DNA of 64,000 nt from G963665495 sp963667575 (GTDB lineage Bacteria > Desulfobacterota > Desulfovibrionia > Desulfovibrionales > Desulfovibrionaceae): positions 1 to 64,000 of the forward strand of contig CAXXHY010000062.1 of NCBI GenBank assembly GCA_963667575.2, written 5' to 3'. Below the pieces are notes generated by a model. That model worked only from the letters and a program-made list of their open reading frames with translations, had not been told where the DNA came from and made no database searches. Position numbers and translations under genes: made by a program. Each line of letters opens with the position of its first letter. The first letter of the stretch is position 1. Positions 38,197 to 47,693 of the stretch are shown piece after piece.

Positions 38197-39599
38197 ACCA
38201 TACTGCAAAACAGAAGTTGAAAGACGTGCTACAGAAAATCTCTCCTGCTTTGGCGGCACTCATTCTGATCCTGGCCTGCGCAATGAGTTTCGGCTCCACA
38301 CCAGCGCTGGCCAACGAGCAGGATCTGCGGGTCACTCCGGTCGTACGTGCGGTACGCCGGGTCTCGCCCGCGGTCGTGAACATCACCACCACCATGGTGA
38401 ACCGCCCCGGCTTCAAATCCTACGGCCCTGGCCTGGACGATTTTTTCGCCCCCTTTTTCCGTGATTTCTTCAACGCCGTCCCCCGACAGCAGAACTCCGC
38501 CAGGCACAGCCTGGGATCGGGCGTGATCATCGACGGCAAAAAAGCCCTTGTGCTCAGCAATGCGCACGTCATCTCCGGCGCGACCACCATCATCGCCCGG
38601 CTCATTGACGGACGCGAATACCAGGCCGAACTCGTGGGTTCGAGTCCGGACCTGGACCTGGCCGTGCTGCATCTGCTCAAGGCCAAGGACCTGCCCGAAG
38701 CCACCATGATGCAGTCCGACGAATTCTACATCGGTGAAACCGTCATCGCCATCGGCAACCCCTTCGGCTTCAACCACACCGTGACCACGGGCGTCATCTC
38801 CGCCCTGCACCGCTCGGTAAAGACCGAAGAAGGCGTGTATACGGACTTCATCCAGACAGACGCGGCCATCAATCCGGGCAACAGCGGCGGACCGCTCTGC
38901 AATATCCTGGGCGAGCTCATCGGCATCAACACCGCCATGCACGCCTCGGCCCAGGGCATCGGATTCGCCATTCCCATCACCAAAGCCAAAAGCGTCATCA
39001 AGGAACTCGTACATACGGGCAAGGTCTCGCCGGTGTGGTTCGGCCTCTCGGGCCAGAGCATGGACCAGCGTACGGCCAGTTACTTCGGCCTTGATCACGT
39101 TCACGGCATGCTGGTCACCGACGTCATGCCCGGACCTGCCCAGAAAGCCGGCATCCGCAGCGGTGACGTGGTGCTCGAACTCAACGGCGTCAGCGTGGAA
39201 GACAAAGATCATTACCTGAGCATCCTGCGCAACTATTTCGAAAACGAAACCGTCTCATTCACGGTGCTGCAACAGGGCAAGAAACGCACCTTCAAGGTGC
39301 CCACCAGCCCGTTCACCCTGGAGGATGCGCTGAATCTCGCGGCCAGACGCTGGGGCTTCACACCGGGTAGGGGCAGTTCGCGGAATACCGGCCTGCCCAT
39401 TACGCAGATCACCCGGGGCGGACCCGCGGCCCAGGTCGGACTCATACGCGGCGACAGCGTGCTGCGCGTGGAAAATATCCCCCTGCGTACCAATGACGAC
39501 TTTGTCCAGGCCGTGCTGCGCTTCCGCCTGAACAACAACCTGATCATCCAGGTGGTCCGCGGCAACCGCGCCTATCTGATTCAGTTGCAACTGCGCTGA
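38193..39599 (+). CDS. DegP/HtrA-type periplasmic serine protease
   Basis: The 468-residue protein starts at TTG, overlapping the acs stop by four bases (TTGA), which supports that start; a GTG at 38226 is an alternative. A leader of about 40 residues ends P-A-L-A-N. The trypsin-like triad is H in S-N-A-H-V, D in P-D-L-D-L-A and S in N-P-G-N-S-G-G-P. Two PDZ domains follow (about 285-370 and 385-468). Do-family proteases degrade or refold misfolded envelope proteins. It is the last gene before the 39628 terminator. Confidence 0.92.
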   Translation: MNHTAKQKLKDVLQKISPALAALILILACAMSFGSTPALANEQDLRVTPVVRAVRRVSPAVVNITTTMVNRPGFKSYGPGLDDFFAPFFRDFFNAVPRQQNSARHSLGSGVIIDGKKALVLSNAHVISGATTIIARLIDGREYQAELVGSSPDLDLAVLHLLKAKDLPEATMMQSDEFYIGETVIAIGNPFGFNHTVTTGVISALHRSVKTEEGVYTDFIQTDAAINPGNSGGPLCNILGELIGINTAMHASAQGIGFAIPITKAKSVIKELVHTGKVSPVWFGLSGQSMDQRTASYFGLDHVHGMLVTDVMPGPAQKAGIRSGDVVLELNGVSVEDKDHYLSILRNYFENETVSFTVLQQGKKRTFKVPTSPFTLEDALNLAARRWGFTPGRGSSRNTGLPITQITRGGPAAQVGLIRGDSVLRVENIPLRTNDDFVQAVLRFRLNNNLIIQVVRGNRAYLIQLQLR

Positions 39600-39627
39600 G
39601 CGTTTACCGACTAGTTCTTACAACAAA

Positions 39628-39659
39628 CAAAAAGAGCCGCATGATCGCGGCTCTTTTTG
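39628..39659. terminator. Bidirectional terminator
   Basis: A 13-bp stem (CAAAAAGAGCCGC / GCGGCTCTTTTTG) with a 6-base loop has a T run on one side and an A run on the other. It serves the DegP-like gene and the convergent Ntn-hydrolase gene. Confidence 0.92.
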
Positions 39660-39682
39660 TATTCTTGATCCAAAAAAGACGA

Positions 39683-40801
39683 TTATTTTCCCGGCTGCGC
39701 CAGGGTGGTCACGTCCTGATAGGCGGACTTTTCATTCCACATGGGAACAATCAAAGGCTTGTTGCCCTTGAAAGACACCTTATCCAGACGAACCTTTTTG
39801 TAGTCCTGATTGTCATAGGTCCGGAAATACAGTGTCCGCGCGGCAATGTCGTAGACTGTGGTCCATTGGGTGAAATCGCTGGATTCTTTGCCGTCTTCCC
39901 CGACTTCCCGGCAGACGCCTCTGGGGATGGCGAAACTGGCGATCAGATTCATGCCCAGGGTCACGGCACTCTGTTCGTCTTCTGGTTGATAGGCCCGGTT
40001 GGCGTATACGGCCGCCCGAACGAACCGGGACGGAGGGGTGATGTCGCCCGGAAGACCGAGCAACCCCGTACCTTCTCCAAGGGGCTTGAGATCCAGTTCG
40101 CCCAGTTTGGCGCTTTTCACATTGGCGGAATGCAGGTTGATGTAATTCCGCAGGTTCGTGAGATGCCAGTCAAAGGACGGGGCATTGGTCATGACGCCCA
40201 CGGGGTTGTCGTACATCTTCAGCTTGCCGTCGATGTATTCGACGACCATGGCCTTGCCCGAGGAATCCATGACGTACCAGTGGCCCAGCGGCGTCATATG
40301 CAGAGGGGCAATCTCCGCCGCTGTCACCTTGAGCTTGGGAAGTTTTTCCCTGACGTCCGCGAGATCCTTGCAGTTGCCGAGAATCCAGGGACTGAAATAC
40401 ATCACGGACACAACCTTCGAATACTCCGCCGGGTCTACTTTGGGGAATTCCGCTTCCCCTTGGGGCATCCAGAATCCTCCCACATACAAGCCTTCCTCGT
40501 TGATGCCTTCCACAGTGGACTGTACGCCAAAGCCATCCGGCCCCATGAACGCGTATTTGCTGGTCCACTCCAGCCCCTGCTTGCCACCCGGCGCGTCCGA
40601 ATGCCAGACCATACCTTTGGGAGCCACCAGAATATCCGACTGAAGCGGCTGCCCGAACTCCATGGAACGGACAAAAACAACCGAGCCGTCCTTGGCTTTG
40701 ACCCGCATGCCGGTACAGGCCTGGGACCTGATCGGAAAGGCGCACAATACGCCCAGGCAAAGCAAAAGGATTCCCAACGACTTGATAATCTTTTCAATCA
40801 T
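39683..40801 (-). CDS. Exported choloylglycine-hydrolase-family amidase
   Basis: From the ATG at 40801 (GGAG site) the protein has 372 residues with a leader ending R-S-Q-A-C-T-G-M. Cleavage before the cysteine would expose a new N-terminal Cys, the Ntn nucleophile of penicillin V acylases and bile-salt hydrolases. Further motifs include R-S-M-E-F near 45 and E-G-I-N-E-E-G-L near 100. Family members hydrolyse linear amides; periplasmic members are also known to inactivate acyl-homoserine lactones. Substrate not determinable. No lipobox is seen. An earlier start at 40891 lacks a leader. Confidence 0.88.
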   Translation of the reverse strand: MIEKIIKSLGILLLCLGVLCAFPIRSQACTGMRVKAKDGSVVFVRSMEFGQPLQSDILVAPKGMVWHSDAPGGKQGLEWTSKYAFMGPDGFGVQSTVEGINEEGLYVGGFWMPQGEAEFPKVDPAEYSKVVSVMYFSPWILGNCKDLADVREKLPKLKVTAAEIAPLHMTPLGHWYVMDSSGKAMVVEYIDGKLKMYDNPVGVMTNAPSFDWHLTNLRNYINLHSANVKSAKLGELDLKPLGEGTGLLGLPGDITPPSRFVRAAVYANRAYQPEDEQSAVTLGMNLIASFAIPRGVCREVGEDGKESSDFTQWTTVYDIAARTLYFRTYDNQDYKKVRLDKVSFKGNKPLIVPMWNEKSAYQDVTTLAQPGK

Positions 40802-41034
40802 GCGTTTCTCCAGATTGATTGTTGGCAGCGAAAAACGAACTTCTTCAAAGTGCTCTTCATTTACAATATTGCCGATAGACGAGCAATACACGGATTCAGC
40901 ACAATCATTAAGACGCGACTGCGAAAAATGCGTTACGGGAACTCACTGCTCACCATAGACATGCGGGGGAAATTCCGCTGTTCTTTCGCCGGCAGCCAAA
41001 AACAAGGGAAAAATTGAGATAATCAGGCAGAGTC

Positions 41035-41055
41035 GCGGGGGCACAGGGCCCCCGC
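41035..41055 (-). terminator. GC hairpin after the TPR-methyltransferase gene
   Basis: An 8-bp stem (GCGGGGGC / GCCCCCGC) with a 5-base loop lies 11 bases after the stop at 41066, with no T run. It may stabilise the transcript end or assist termination. Confidence 0.35.
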
Positions 41056-41065
41056 AACGGAAAGA

Positions 41066-42973
41066 TCAGACCGCGCGCAGGGCCACGGCCAGGCTGGGCA
41101 CGGGGTGGGTCATTTCACGGCGGACCTGGACATCGCGTACGGCCAGTACCGCAAAACCGTGTTCTTCGGCCACATCCCGGACATAGTCTTCGGAATGGGC
41201 ATAACGGCCGTTCAGGCCGAGATTGACGCCCGGCTCCAGGCTTTTCTCCAGGGTCAGCACAAAGAGTCCGCCGTCCGCCAGCACGCGGCGGGCCTCGCCG
41301 AACAACCGCTCCAGCGGCCCCACGTACACCAGCACATCGGCGGCAGCGATACAGTCGTAAACTCCCTGTTCCTGTTTCAAAAAGTCATGGGCTTCGGCCT
41401 CTTCCAGGCGGTCGTAGACTTCCAGAGCCCGGGCCTTGGCAACCATCTTGCCGGAAAGATCCACGCCCACCAGCTCATCGGCAAACGGACGCAGCACCGG
41501 CGCGCACAGACCCGTACCGCATCCCAGATCCAGCACGCGCAGGCCTTCCGAACGGGGAAGCCATTCTTCCAGCAGGGACTTGATCACCTGCGGTCCCTGA
41601 TAGTCCAGCCTGTCCACCAGGTGCCCGTCATAACGTTCGGCGTATTGATCAAACAGGTTGCGGACATAGGCGTGGGAGGCTTCCGGAGTGGCCTCTACTC
41701 CGGTAAGGGCGGCCAGAAACACGCCGGCCCCGAGTTTTTCTTCAGGATCCAGACGGATGCATTCGCGAAACTGTTTCTCGGACTCCTGCAGGCGATCCAG
41801 TTTCTTGAGCGCCATGCCCATGACAAAGTGGCAATCCGCACTCGGCTGCAGACCAACGGCGATTTCCCCGTGCTTCAGGGCTTCTTCCGGACGGTCCAGC
41901 TTCATCAGGATCTGCGCCAGGCAGATGTGGGCGTCCGCGAATTCCGGATCCAGTTCGATGGCGCGCAACGCGGAAGTTTCCGCCTGCTCGAACTTCTCCA
42001 TATGCAGCAGGGTCAGCGCCTGGTTGTAGTGGCCGCCGGGAAAATCCGGCATCAGATCCACCATTTTCCGCTCCATTTCCAGGGCCTCGTCGCGGCGGTC
42101 GGCCTTGAGCAGCAGAAAAGGCAGCATACCCAGCAGGTGCGGATTGCCGGGATGTTTTTCGTAAATGGCCAAAGCCAGGTCCGCGGCTTCGGCATAACGT
42201 TTCTGTTCCTTGTACAGCGTCACAAGGTTCATGCCGTAGCTGGAATTGCCCGGAGCCAGCTCCGCGGCTCTGCGAAAAAACTCCTCGGCCAGGCCAAGGC
42301 GTTGGGCATCCCTGTGCACCAGGGCCAGGTTGTTGTTGATTTCCGGGCTGTCCGGACGGCGCGCATGCACGTCTTCCAGCACGGCCAGGGCCTCTTCCAG
42401 GCGCCCCTGGCGGCGGTAGATCATGCCCAGATTGGAAGCTGCGGCCGATGATGCGGGGTCCAGTTCGCGCGCCTGCAGCAGCAGTTGCTCGGCCTCGGGG
42501 ATCCGTTTTTCCGTCAGACGCAAAAAAGCCAGGGCGATCAAGGCCTCGCTGTAATCCGGCTCCAGCTCCAGCGCGGTGAGAATAGCCTTTTCCCCTGCAA
42601 CGGCATCGCCCGTACGCAGCAGTACCAGCCCGAGGTTCTTGTGGGCTTCGGCCAGGCTCGGATCCAGCTCAAGCGCTTTTTCGGCAATGGCGCGCGCCTC
42701 GGCGTATTGTCCGGTCTTTTGCAGGGCCAGGGTCTGCCCGGACAGGGCGCGGGCCTTGAATCCGTTGAAACTCCTGGCTTTTTCATACGCATCATAAGCT
42801 TTCTGAGGCAGTGAAAGTTCCATGTAGGCCCGCCCCAGCAATAAACAGAATTCCGGTTCCGGCTTGGCCGAAATTCGTTTCTCCAGCGCATCCGCAGCTT
42901 CCGCAACTTTTCCGGACTGCAGCATTTGTTCTATATCGGTATAGTCTGTTTTTTTGACAGATTCTGATTGCAT
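41066..42973 (-). CDS. TPR-repeat protein fused to SAM-dependent methyltransferase
   Basis: The 635-residue protein starts behind AAAAGGTG. Residues 10-440 hold about 12 tetratricopeptide repeats (for instance A-L-E-L-D-P-S-L-A-E-A-H-K-N-L-G). A C-terminal class I methyltransferase follows, with motif I V-L-D-L-G-C-G-T-G-L-C near residue 490 and A-A-D-V-L-V-Y-V near 545. TPR-methyltransferase fusions may modify proteins or glycan-linked partners, but the acceptor is unknown. It lies 70 bases downstream of the HD-GYP gene on the same strand. Confidence 0.9.
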   Translation of the reverse strand: MQSESVKKTDYTDIEQMLQSGKVAEAADALEKRISAKPEPEFCLLLGRAYMELSLPQKAYDAYEKARSFNGFKARALSGQTLALQKTGQYAEARAIAEKALELDPSLAEAHKNLGLVLLRTGDAVAGEKAILTALELEPDYSEALIALAFLRLTEKRIPEAEQLLLQARELDPASSAAASNLGMIYRRQGRLEEALAVLEDVHARRPDSPEINNNLALVHRDAQRLGLAEEFFRRAAELAPGNSSYGMNLVTLYKEQKRYAEAADLALAIYEKHPGNPHLLGMLPFLLLKADRRDEALEMERKMVDLMPDFPGGHYNQALTLLHMEKFEQAETSALRAIELDPEFADAHICLAQILMKLDRPEEALKHGEIAVGLQPSADCHFVMGMALKKLDRLQESEKQFRECIRLDPEEKLGAGVFLAALTGVEATPEASHAYVRNLFDQYAERYDGHLVDRLDYQGPQVIKSLLEEWLPRSEGLRVLDLGCGTGLCAPVLRPFADELVGVDLSGKMVAKARALEVYDRLEEAEAHDFLKQEQGVYDCIAAADVLVYVGPLERLFGEARRVLADGGLFVLTLEKSLEPGVNLGLNGRYAHSEDYVRDVAEEHGFAVLAVRDVQVRREMTHPVPSLAVALRAV

Positions 42974-43043
42974 TGAGCACCTTTTCCTCTGGTTTCAGAA
43001 TAGCTTGCTCTTCCAATACCAGAAAACCTCCCCAAGGAAAACG

Positions 43044-46000
43044 TTATGCATTCTGCTGCGCTGCGTACATGGTGCGTCCCTGTTCGCTGAGCAGGGGCAG
43101 AATATCCACATCTTCGATCTGTTCGGGTTTCATGAAGCGGGCGGCGTATTCCTTGTAGATGCCGCTGACCAGCAACAGGTCGAAAATGTCCGGATCGATA
43201 TGCGCGTCATCGCGCATCCGGCTCATGATCTTGAGCACCAGTCCCAGAGGCTTCGGACGGTTGTAGGGACGATCCGCGGCTGTCAGGGCCTCAAAGATAT
43301 CCGCCACGGCCATCATGCGCGCGGGCAATGACATCTCTTCCTTGTGCAGCCGGCGCGGATAGCCCTTGCCGTCCATGGTTTCATGGTGCGCCCCGGCAAA
43401 TTCCGGCACGCGCTTCAGATTTTCCGGAAAAGGAAGCTTGTTCAGCATCACAATGGTCTGGATAATGTGTTCCTGAATCTTGAAGCGCTCTTCCTCGTTG
43501 AGCGTTCCCTTGCGAATGCAGAGGTTGTAAAGCTCGCCCATGTTGTTCTGCAGCTCGGGCACCTCCATGTCGAACTTGGTGCCCCCGTTGGCGAACGGAT
43601 CCCTGGTACGCGGGAAGCGGTGCTCGGGCTTGTCCGCCAGGAGCGTTTCGGTAGCCGGCAGCGTGGCTTGGGGCCTGTCCTGACGCTGTTTTTCCTCTTC
43701 ATGCGACAATCCCAGGCCGTCGTCCAGATGACGTTCCCAGGTACGGGCGCCGATCTCCCGGACCCGCTCGATACGCTCGTCGCTCATGAACTCCCCGCCC
43801 ACATTGCACTGGGCGATAAAGGCCCATTCTTCCCGAATACGCTCCTGTTCGGCCTCGAGCCTGGCACGGAGCGCGCCTTCATCCGCGCCGTCCTGAAGCA
43901 GATCCTGGTAATAGCTGATCTCCGCATCGCGCCAGAGCAGTTCGAAGCGGGTCCGGACCTCGTGAATCCTGTTGTACAGAGCCTCGAGCTTGGTGGCCTT
44001 GTCCACCACGTATTCGGGAATGGTCAATTTGCCGCAATCGTGCAGCCAGGCCGCAATGTAGAACTCCCGCCACTGATCCTCGGTGCTGAAGGCGAAATTT
44101 TCAAAAGGCCCGAATTCGGCCTTTCCAGCGGCTTTTGCCAAAAGAAAGGCGATTTCCGGAACACGCGAACAATGCCCTCCTGTGTAGGGGGACTTGGCGT
44201 CAATGGCGCCGGCAATGAGTTTGACCACCGAATCCAGAAGCTGCTTGAGCTGGTCCACAAGATTCTTGTTGTCCAGGGCCACGGCTGTCTGGGCGGCGAG
44301 GGATTCGACAAAGGCCGCAAGCCCGTGATGAAAATGAATGGCTTCCCCGGAATCGGGATCATGCGCGTTGACCAGCTGCAAAACGCCCAGAATTTCATCC
44401 TGACGGGTCTTGAGCGGAACCAGTATCAGGGAATTTTCCGTCACGTCCACATCCATGAACAGTTCGGAAAGCTCTATGAGCTTCGCCTGCCGGATGCGTT
44501 CGTTGTTTTCCAGGACCAGCGTTTTTCCCAGAAACAGCACCGGATACAGCAGATCCCCCTGGTCGGAGGCCTGGAGGGATGCGACATGCAGGGACAACGC
44601 CTCTTCTTCACCGGAATTTTCCAGGGCAAGGCCGTGCCTTCCGTAGCGCGCATGTTTGACCAGGAGCTTTTCCCCTTCCTTGATGTAGACAATGCCGCCT
44701 TCGGCATTGGTCAGATACTGGGCAGCCTCCAGAGTCAGCCCCATCAAGCGTTCCAGGTCATGTTCGGAGGACAGCATGATCCCCTGGTCCACCAGCTGCT
44801 GCAGTTTGTTCTGCGTGTCCATCAGTTCATCCATATACTCGTGCAGCGTGGTTTTCATCAAATCAAAGGCTTTGCTCAGAGAATCGATTTCCAGAATATA
44901 ACTGTTGACCGGTTCTGTTTCGGAAAAATCGAACTGGCGCACTTTTTCTGCTTCCTTGCCCAGAATGGTCAGCGAGCGGGAGACCCTGTTTGAAACGTAC
45001 AATACGAAAGGCACCACCAGCAGCAGCAATCCCAAAGCGGCATACAGATTCTGCTGCTGCATGCGGCTGACATGGGCGGTGAAATCGCTCAGGGGAGATC
45101 CCACGCCGATAAGCAGTTCCATGCCGAGGCGCGAACCCACATTATAGACGCTGAGCAGATAATCCTCTCCCGCCACCTCGCGCTCCAGAGGCGTGTTATA
45201 GGCGAAGGAAGGCGACTTCATGTCTTCACCGATCTCCCGTACCACGGGGTCATTGAAGGTTTCCGTACGCTGCAGGCCGATTTCCACGCCTTCATCGTCC
45301 GTGACCTCGGCCACAATGGGTTCCTTGGCGTGGGCCATGACCTGATGCTTGAGATTGAGAAAAAATACCGTACCGTTGGGCGATACGGGCTGGTCGCGCA
45401 GAAACTGGGAAAAATAGGTCAGGGTGAAATCCACGCCAAAGACCCCGGACTTGTTGTCCAGCTTCTGGGCGCAGGTGATACCCGGCTGTCCGGACGAATG
45501 AAATACGTAGGGCGAAGTGAAAATCACCCCTTCAGTGTTCATGGCCTGCTGATACCAGGGGCGCTTGCGGGGATCATACGTGGTGTTGTCGCTCGTACGG
45601 TAGAGTATGGGCTGCGCATCGGGATCGAGCAGTATCCAGCGCGTCTGTTTGCGACCTCTCAGGGTATACACGATACGCAGGACAAAGGCGGTTCCCTCCG
45701 GCGCATGATATTTTTTGCGGACCCCTTCTCCCCGCATGGCGATGAGCTGAATAAAATTGCCAGTTTCATAGCCGAAATAGATGGAATAAAAATAATCGTA
45801 GCGCTCGAGCATATCGCACAGCAGGTTCAAGACGTGCGGATTCGTCTTGCCTTCCCGCACCAGGCTGTCCAGGCCGGTGGCACTGGCGCCGATTCCGACC
45901 AGACCGGTGGCCGCGTCCAGCATTCTGGCCGTACGCTGTACGAGCCCCTCGGTGGTGCAGTTGAACAGCTGATTGGCCATGATCTTTGCGGCCCTTGTGC

Positions 46001-46106
46001 TTTCCCGCTGCCCGTTCCAGATCAGGAGGGCGGAAAGCGTCAGCACGATGCAAAGAACCAGTGTGGTCAAACTAACCCGGAAGCTTACTTTTTTCCTGGA
46101 GATCAT
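43044..46106 (-). CDS. Membrane HD-GYP phosphodiesterase with Cache and GAF domains
   Basis: The 1020-residue protein starts at an ATG with GAGGGAC upstream. Layout: membrane segment about 10-30, periplasmic dCache-like sensor to about 350, second segment 355-375, HAMP, GAF-like domain about 440-620, and HD-GYP from about 640. The HD pair is at about 689-690 (W-L-H-D-C-G-K) and H-H-E-T-M-D-G-K-G-Y-P at about 905. Between them are roughly 215 residues, far more than the usual 60-65, so there is an insert of about 150 residues. Cyclic-di-GMP hydrolysis is the known role of intact HD-GYP domains. Confidence 0.9.
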   Translation of the reverse strand: MISRKKVSFRVSLTTLVLCIVLTLSALLIWNGQRESTRAAKIMANQLFNCTTEGLVQRTARMLDAATGLVGIGASATGLDSLVREGKTNPHVLNLLCDMLERYDYFYSIYFGYETGNFIQLIAMRGEGVRKKYHAPEGTAFVLRIVYTLRGRKQTRWILLDPDAQPILYRTSDNTTYDPRKRPWYQQAMNTEGVIFTSPYVFHSSGQPGITCAQKLDNKSGVFGVDFTLTYFSQFLRDQPVSPNGTVFFLNLKHQVMAHAKEPIVAEVTDDEGVEIGLQRTETFNDPVVREIGEDMKSPSFAYNTPLEREVAGEDYLLSVYNVGSRLGMELLIGVGSPLSDFTAHVSRMQQQNLYAALGLLLLVVPFVLYVSNRVSRSLTILGKEAEKVRQFDFSETEPVNSYILEIDSLSKAFDLMKTTLHEYMDELMDTQNKLQQLVDQGIMLSSEHDLERLMGLTLEAAQYLTNAEGGIVYIKEGEKLLVKHARYGRHGLALENSGEEEALSLHVASLQASDQGDLLYPVLFLGKTLVLENNERIRQAKLIELSELFMDVDVTENSLILVPLKTRQDEILGVLQLVNAHDPDSGEAIHFHHGLAAFVESLAAQTAVALDNKNLVDQLKQLLDSVVKLIAGAIDAKSPYTGGHCSRVPEIAFLLAKAAGKAEFGPFENFAFSTEDQWREFYIAAWLHDCGKLTIPEYVVDKATKLEALYNRIHEVRTRFELLWRDAEISYYQDLLQDGADEGALRARLEAEQERIREEWAFIAQCNVGGEFMSDERIERVREIGARTWERHLDDGLGLSHEEEKQRQDRPQATLPATETLLADKPEHRFPRTRDPFANGGTKFDMEVPELQNNMGELYNLCIRKGTLNEEERFKIQEHIIQTIVMLNKLPFPENLKRVPEFAGAHHETMDGKGYPRRLHKEEMSLPARMMAVADIFEALTAADRPYNRPKPLGLVLKIMSRMRDDAHIDPDIFDLLLVSGIYKEYAARFMKPEQIEDVDILPLLSEQGRTMYAAQQNA

Positions 46107-46168
46107 GGTTTTGTCCCTCGCCGCTCATGCGGCCAGCCCTTTGAGATCCATGCACAGCCATTTCATCG

Positions 46169-46202
46169 AAAAATACCCGCCTGAGCGATTCAGGCGGGTA
46201 TT
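46169..46202 (-). terminator. mscS-like gene terminator
   Basis: A 13-bp stem (AATACCCGCCTGA / TCAGGCGGGTATT) with a 5-base loop is followed on the minus strand by a TTTTT stretch. It lies 15 bases after the stop at 46217. Confidence 0.85.
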
Positions 46203-46216
46203 ATGTTCTACTCTAG

Positions 46217-47356
46217 TCAGCCGTTGTTTCCATCCGGAGGCGAAAAGGTTTCAGGTTTAGTCTCCGGCATCGTCTCTATGTAGACAGACTGGCTCGGGAA
46301 GGCGAAATCGCATCCCGCGCCTTCCACTATCGCCTTGATTGCATAGGCGAGTTCTTCCTTGATCAGCAGATATTCCGGCCCGACAGTGGTTTTGGTAAAA
46401 CAATTCAGAATGATATCGATGGAGGAATCACTGAATTTGTCGATGCGCACAAAGAGCGCCACTTCCGGGGGCTGGGCAATGCCCTCGTTGTTCAGCAGAT
46501 AGGATTCGATCTGCTCGCGAATGGTACGCAACTGTTCGACAGTGGCGCTGTAGGTAATGCCGATGACCCAGGAAATCCTGCGATGGGTCATGCCGCTGTA
46601 ATTGGTGACGGCATTGTCCGCAAGCCGCGCATTGGGCACATACACCGGCGCCTTGTCGAACCGGCGAATGAGTGTGGAACGGAAACCGATCTTCTCCACT
46701 GTGCCTTCCACCACACCATCCACGGCAATCCAGTCGCCCACGCTGAAACGGCGTTCCATGGTCACCAGAATGCCGGAAATGAGGTTCTTGAACATATCCT
46801 GCGCACCCAGGGCCACGGCAACGCTCAACAGACCGAAGCCGGCGAGAATCGGCCCCACCTTGATGCCCCAGTATTCCAGAACCGTGGCGGTTCCCAGAAA
46901 AATCAACCCAAAGCGGATGGCCCGAACGATCCAGTCCACAATCGCTTCGGAAAGGACGCTGTCCAGACGGTGCAGCACCCTGCCCACAGGCTTGACCAGA
47001 CGCAGGAACATCCAGAAAAAGAATATCACGATCATGGTCTGCAGCAGCTTGAGAACCACCACCTGCAGGTTGCCCTCAAGCTTCAGGGTGATGGTGGCGA
47101 AATAAAAGCCGAAGATTATGAACAGAAACTGCACAGGACCGGAAACAAGCCGCAGGATCTCATCCGCGAACTCCGGCCAGAATTTGCGGACAGGTGGCTT
47201 GAGAAACCAAAGCAGAATGGCTGCGAGCAGTTTGCGCAGCACCACGAAGGACAGCACAATGGCGATGGCCAGAAGCAGCTTGTGCAGCGCCACCCCCTGA
47301 TACCCGTTCATCCAGACATTCTGCAGCATGCCGACAATATCAAATTTTTCAAACAT
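46217..47356 (-). CDS. MscS-family mechanosensitive channel
   Basis: From the ATG at 47356 (GGGAGGGG site) the protein has 379 residues. Four or five membrane helices come first; the pore-lining helix reads G-L-L-S-V-A-V-A-L-G-A-Q-D-M-F-K-N-L-I-S-G near 190, with the glycine/alanine spacing of MscS TM3. The cytoplasmic beta domain (F-S-V-G-D-W-I-A-V-D-G-V-V-E-G-T-V) follows. MscS-type channels release solutes in hypo-osmotic shock. No upstream sensory domain is present. Confidence 0.92.
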   Translation of the reverse strand: MFEKFDIVGMLQNVWMNGYQGVALHKLLLAIAIVLSFVVLRKLLAAILLWFLKPPVRKFWPEFADEILRLVSGPVQFLFIIFGFYFATITLKLEGNLQVVVLKLLQTMIVIFFFWMFLRLVKPVGRVLHRLDSVLSEAIVDWIVRAIRFGLIFLGTATVLEYWGIKVGPILAGFGLLSVAVALGAQDMFKNLISGILVTMERRFSVGDWIAVDGVVEGTVEKIGFRSTLIRRFDKAPVYVPNARLADNAVTNYSGMTHRRISWVIGITYSATVEQLRTIREQIESYLLNNEGIAQPPEVALFVRIDKFSDSSIDIILNCFTKTTVGPEYLLIKEELAYAIKAIVEGAGCDFAFPSQSVYIETMPETKPETFSPPDGNNG

Positions 47357-47693
47357 CAACCCCTCCCTGTAGATTTACGTATAGAGTCAAACTTGTTGTA
47401 GACTTAAAACTGTTACAATTTCAATGGTTGAAGGCCACTCATTTTGATTTTGTCCTTCGCATCCGGAATATTTTGCAAATTTTTTCTATTTTTCCGGTCA
47501 TTCCTGTAGCCATTCCTGGCTGTCGAGCGTCTGTATTTAGGCACCGGGAGAACCCTGTTCTTTTTGTTGCTGAATCACTGCTTTTTCGCTATTTTTATAA
47601 CCGGTTTGTAAGCAAGTTTTCAATCCATTGAAATACAGCCCCAAGTTCCCAGAAATACGTTTCCGCCAACTTGCAACCGGTGGTCGTATATGA
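47357..47693. other. Divergent intergenic region, no gene seen
   Basis: About 340 bases, AT-rich towards the middle, lie between the divergent mscS-like and glycosyltransferase-like genes. Chance open frames overlap here but have no ribosome-binding site. I see no repeat or hairpin with good support. Confidence 0.5.

Noticed and set aside
38638..38654. GGTTCGAGTCC, T-loop-like sequence
   Set aside because: Lies within the conserved coding region of the DegP-type protease and has no cloverleaf.
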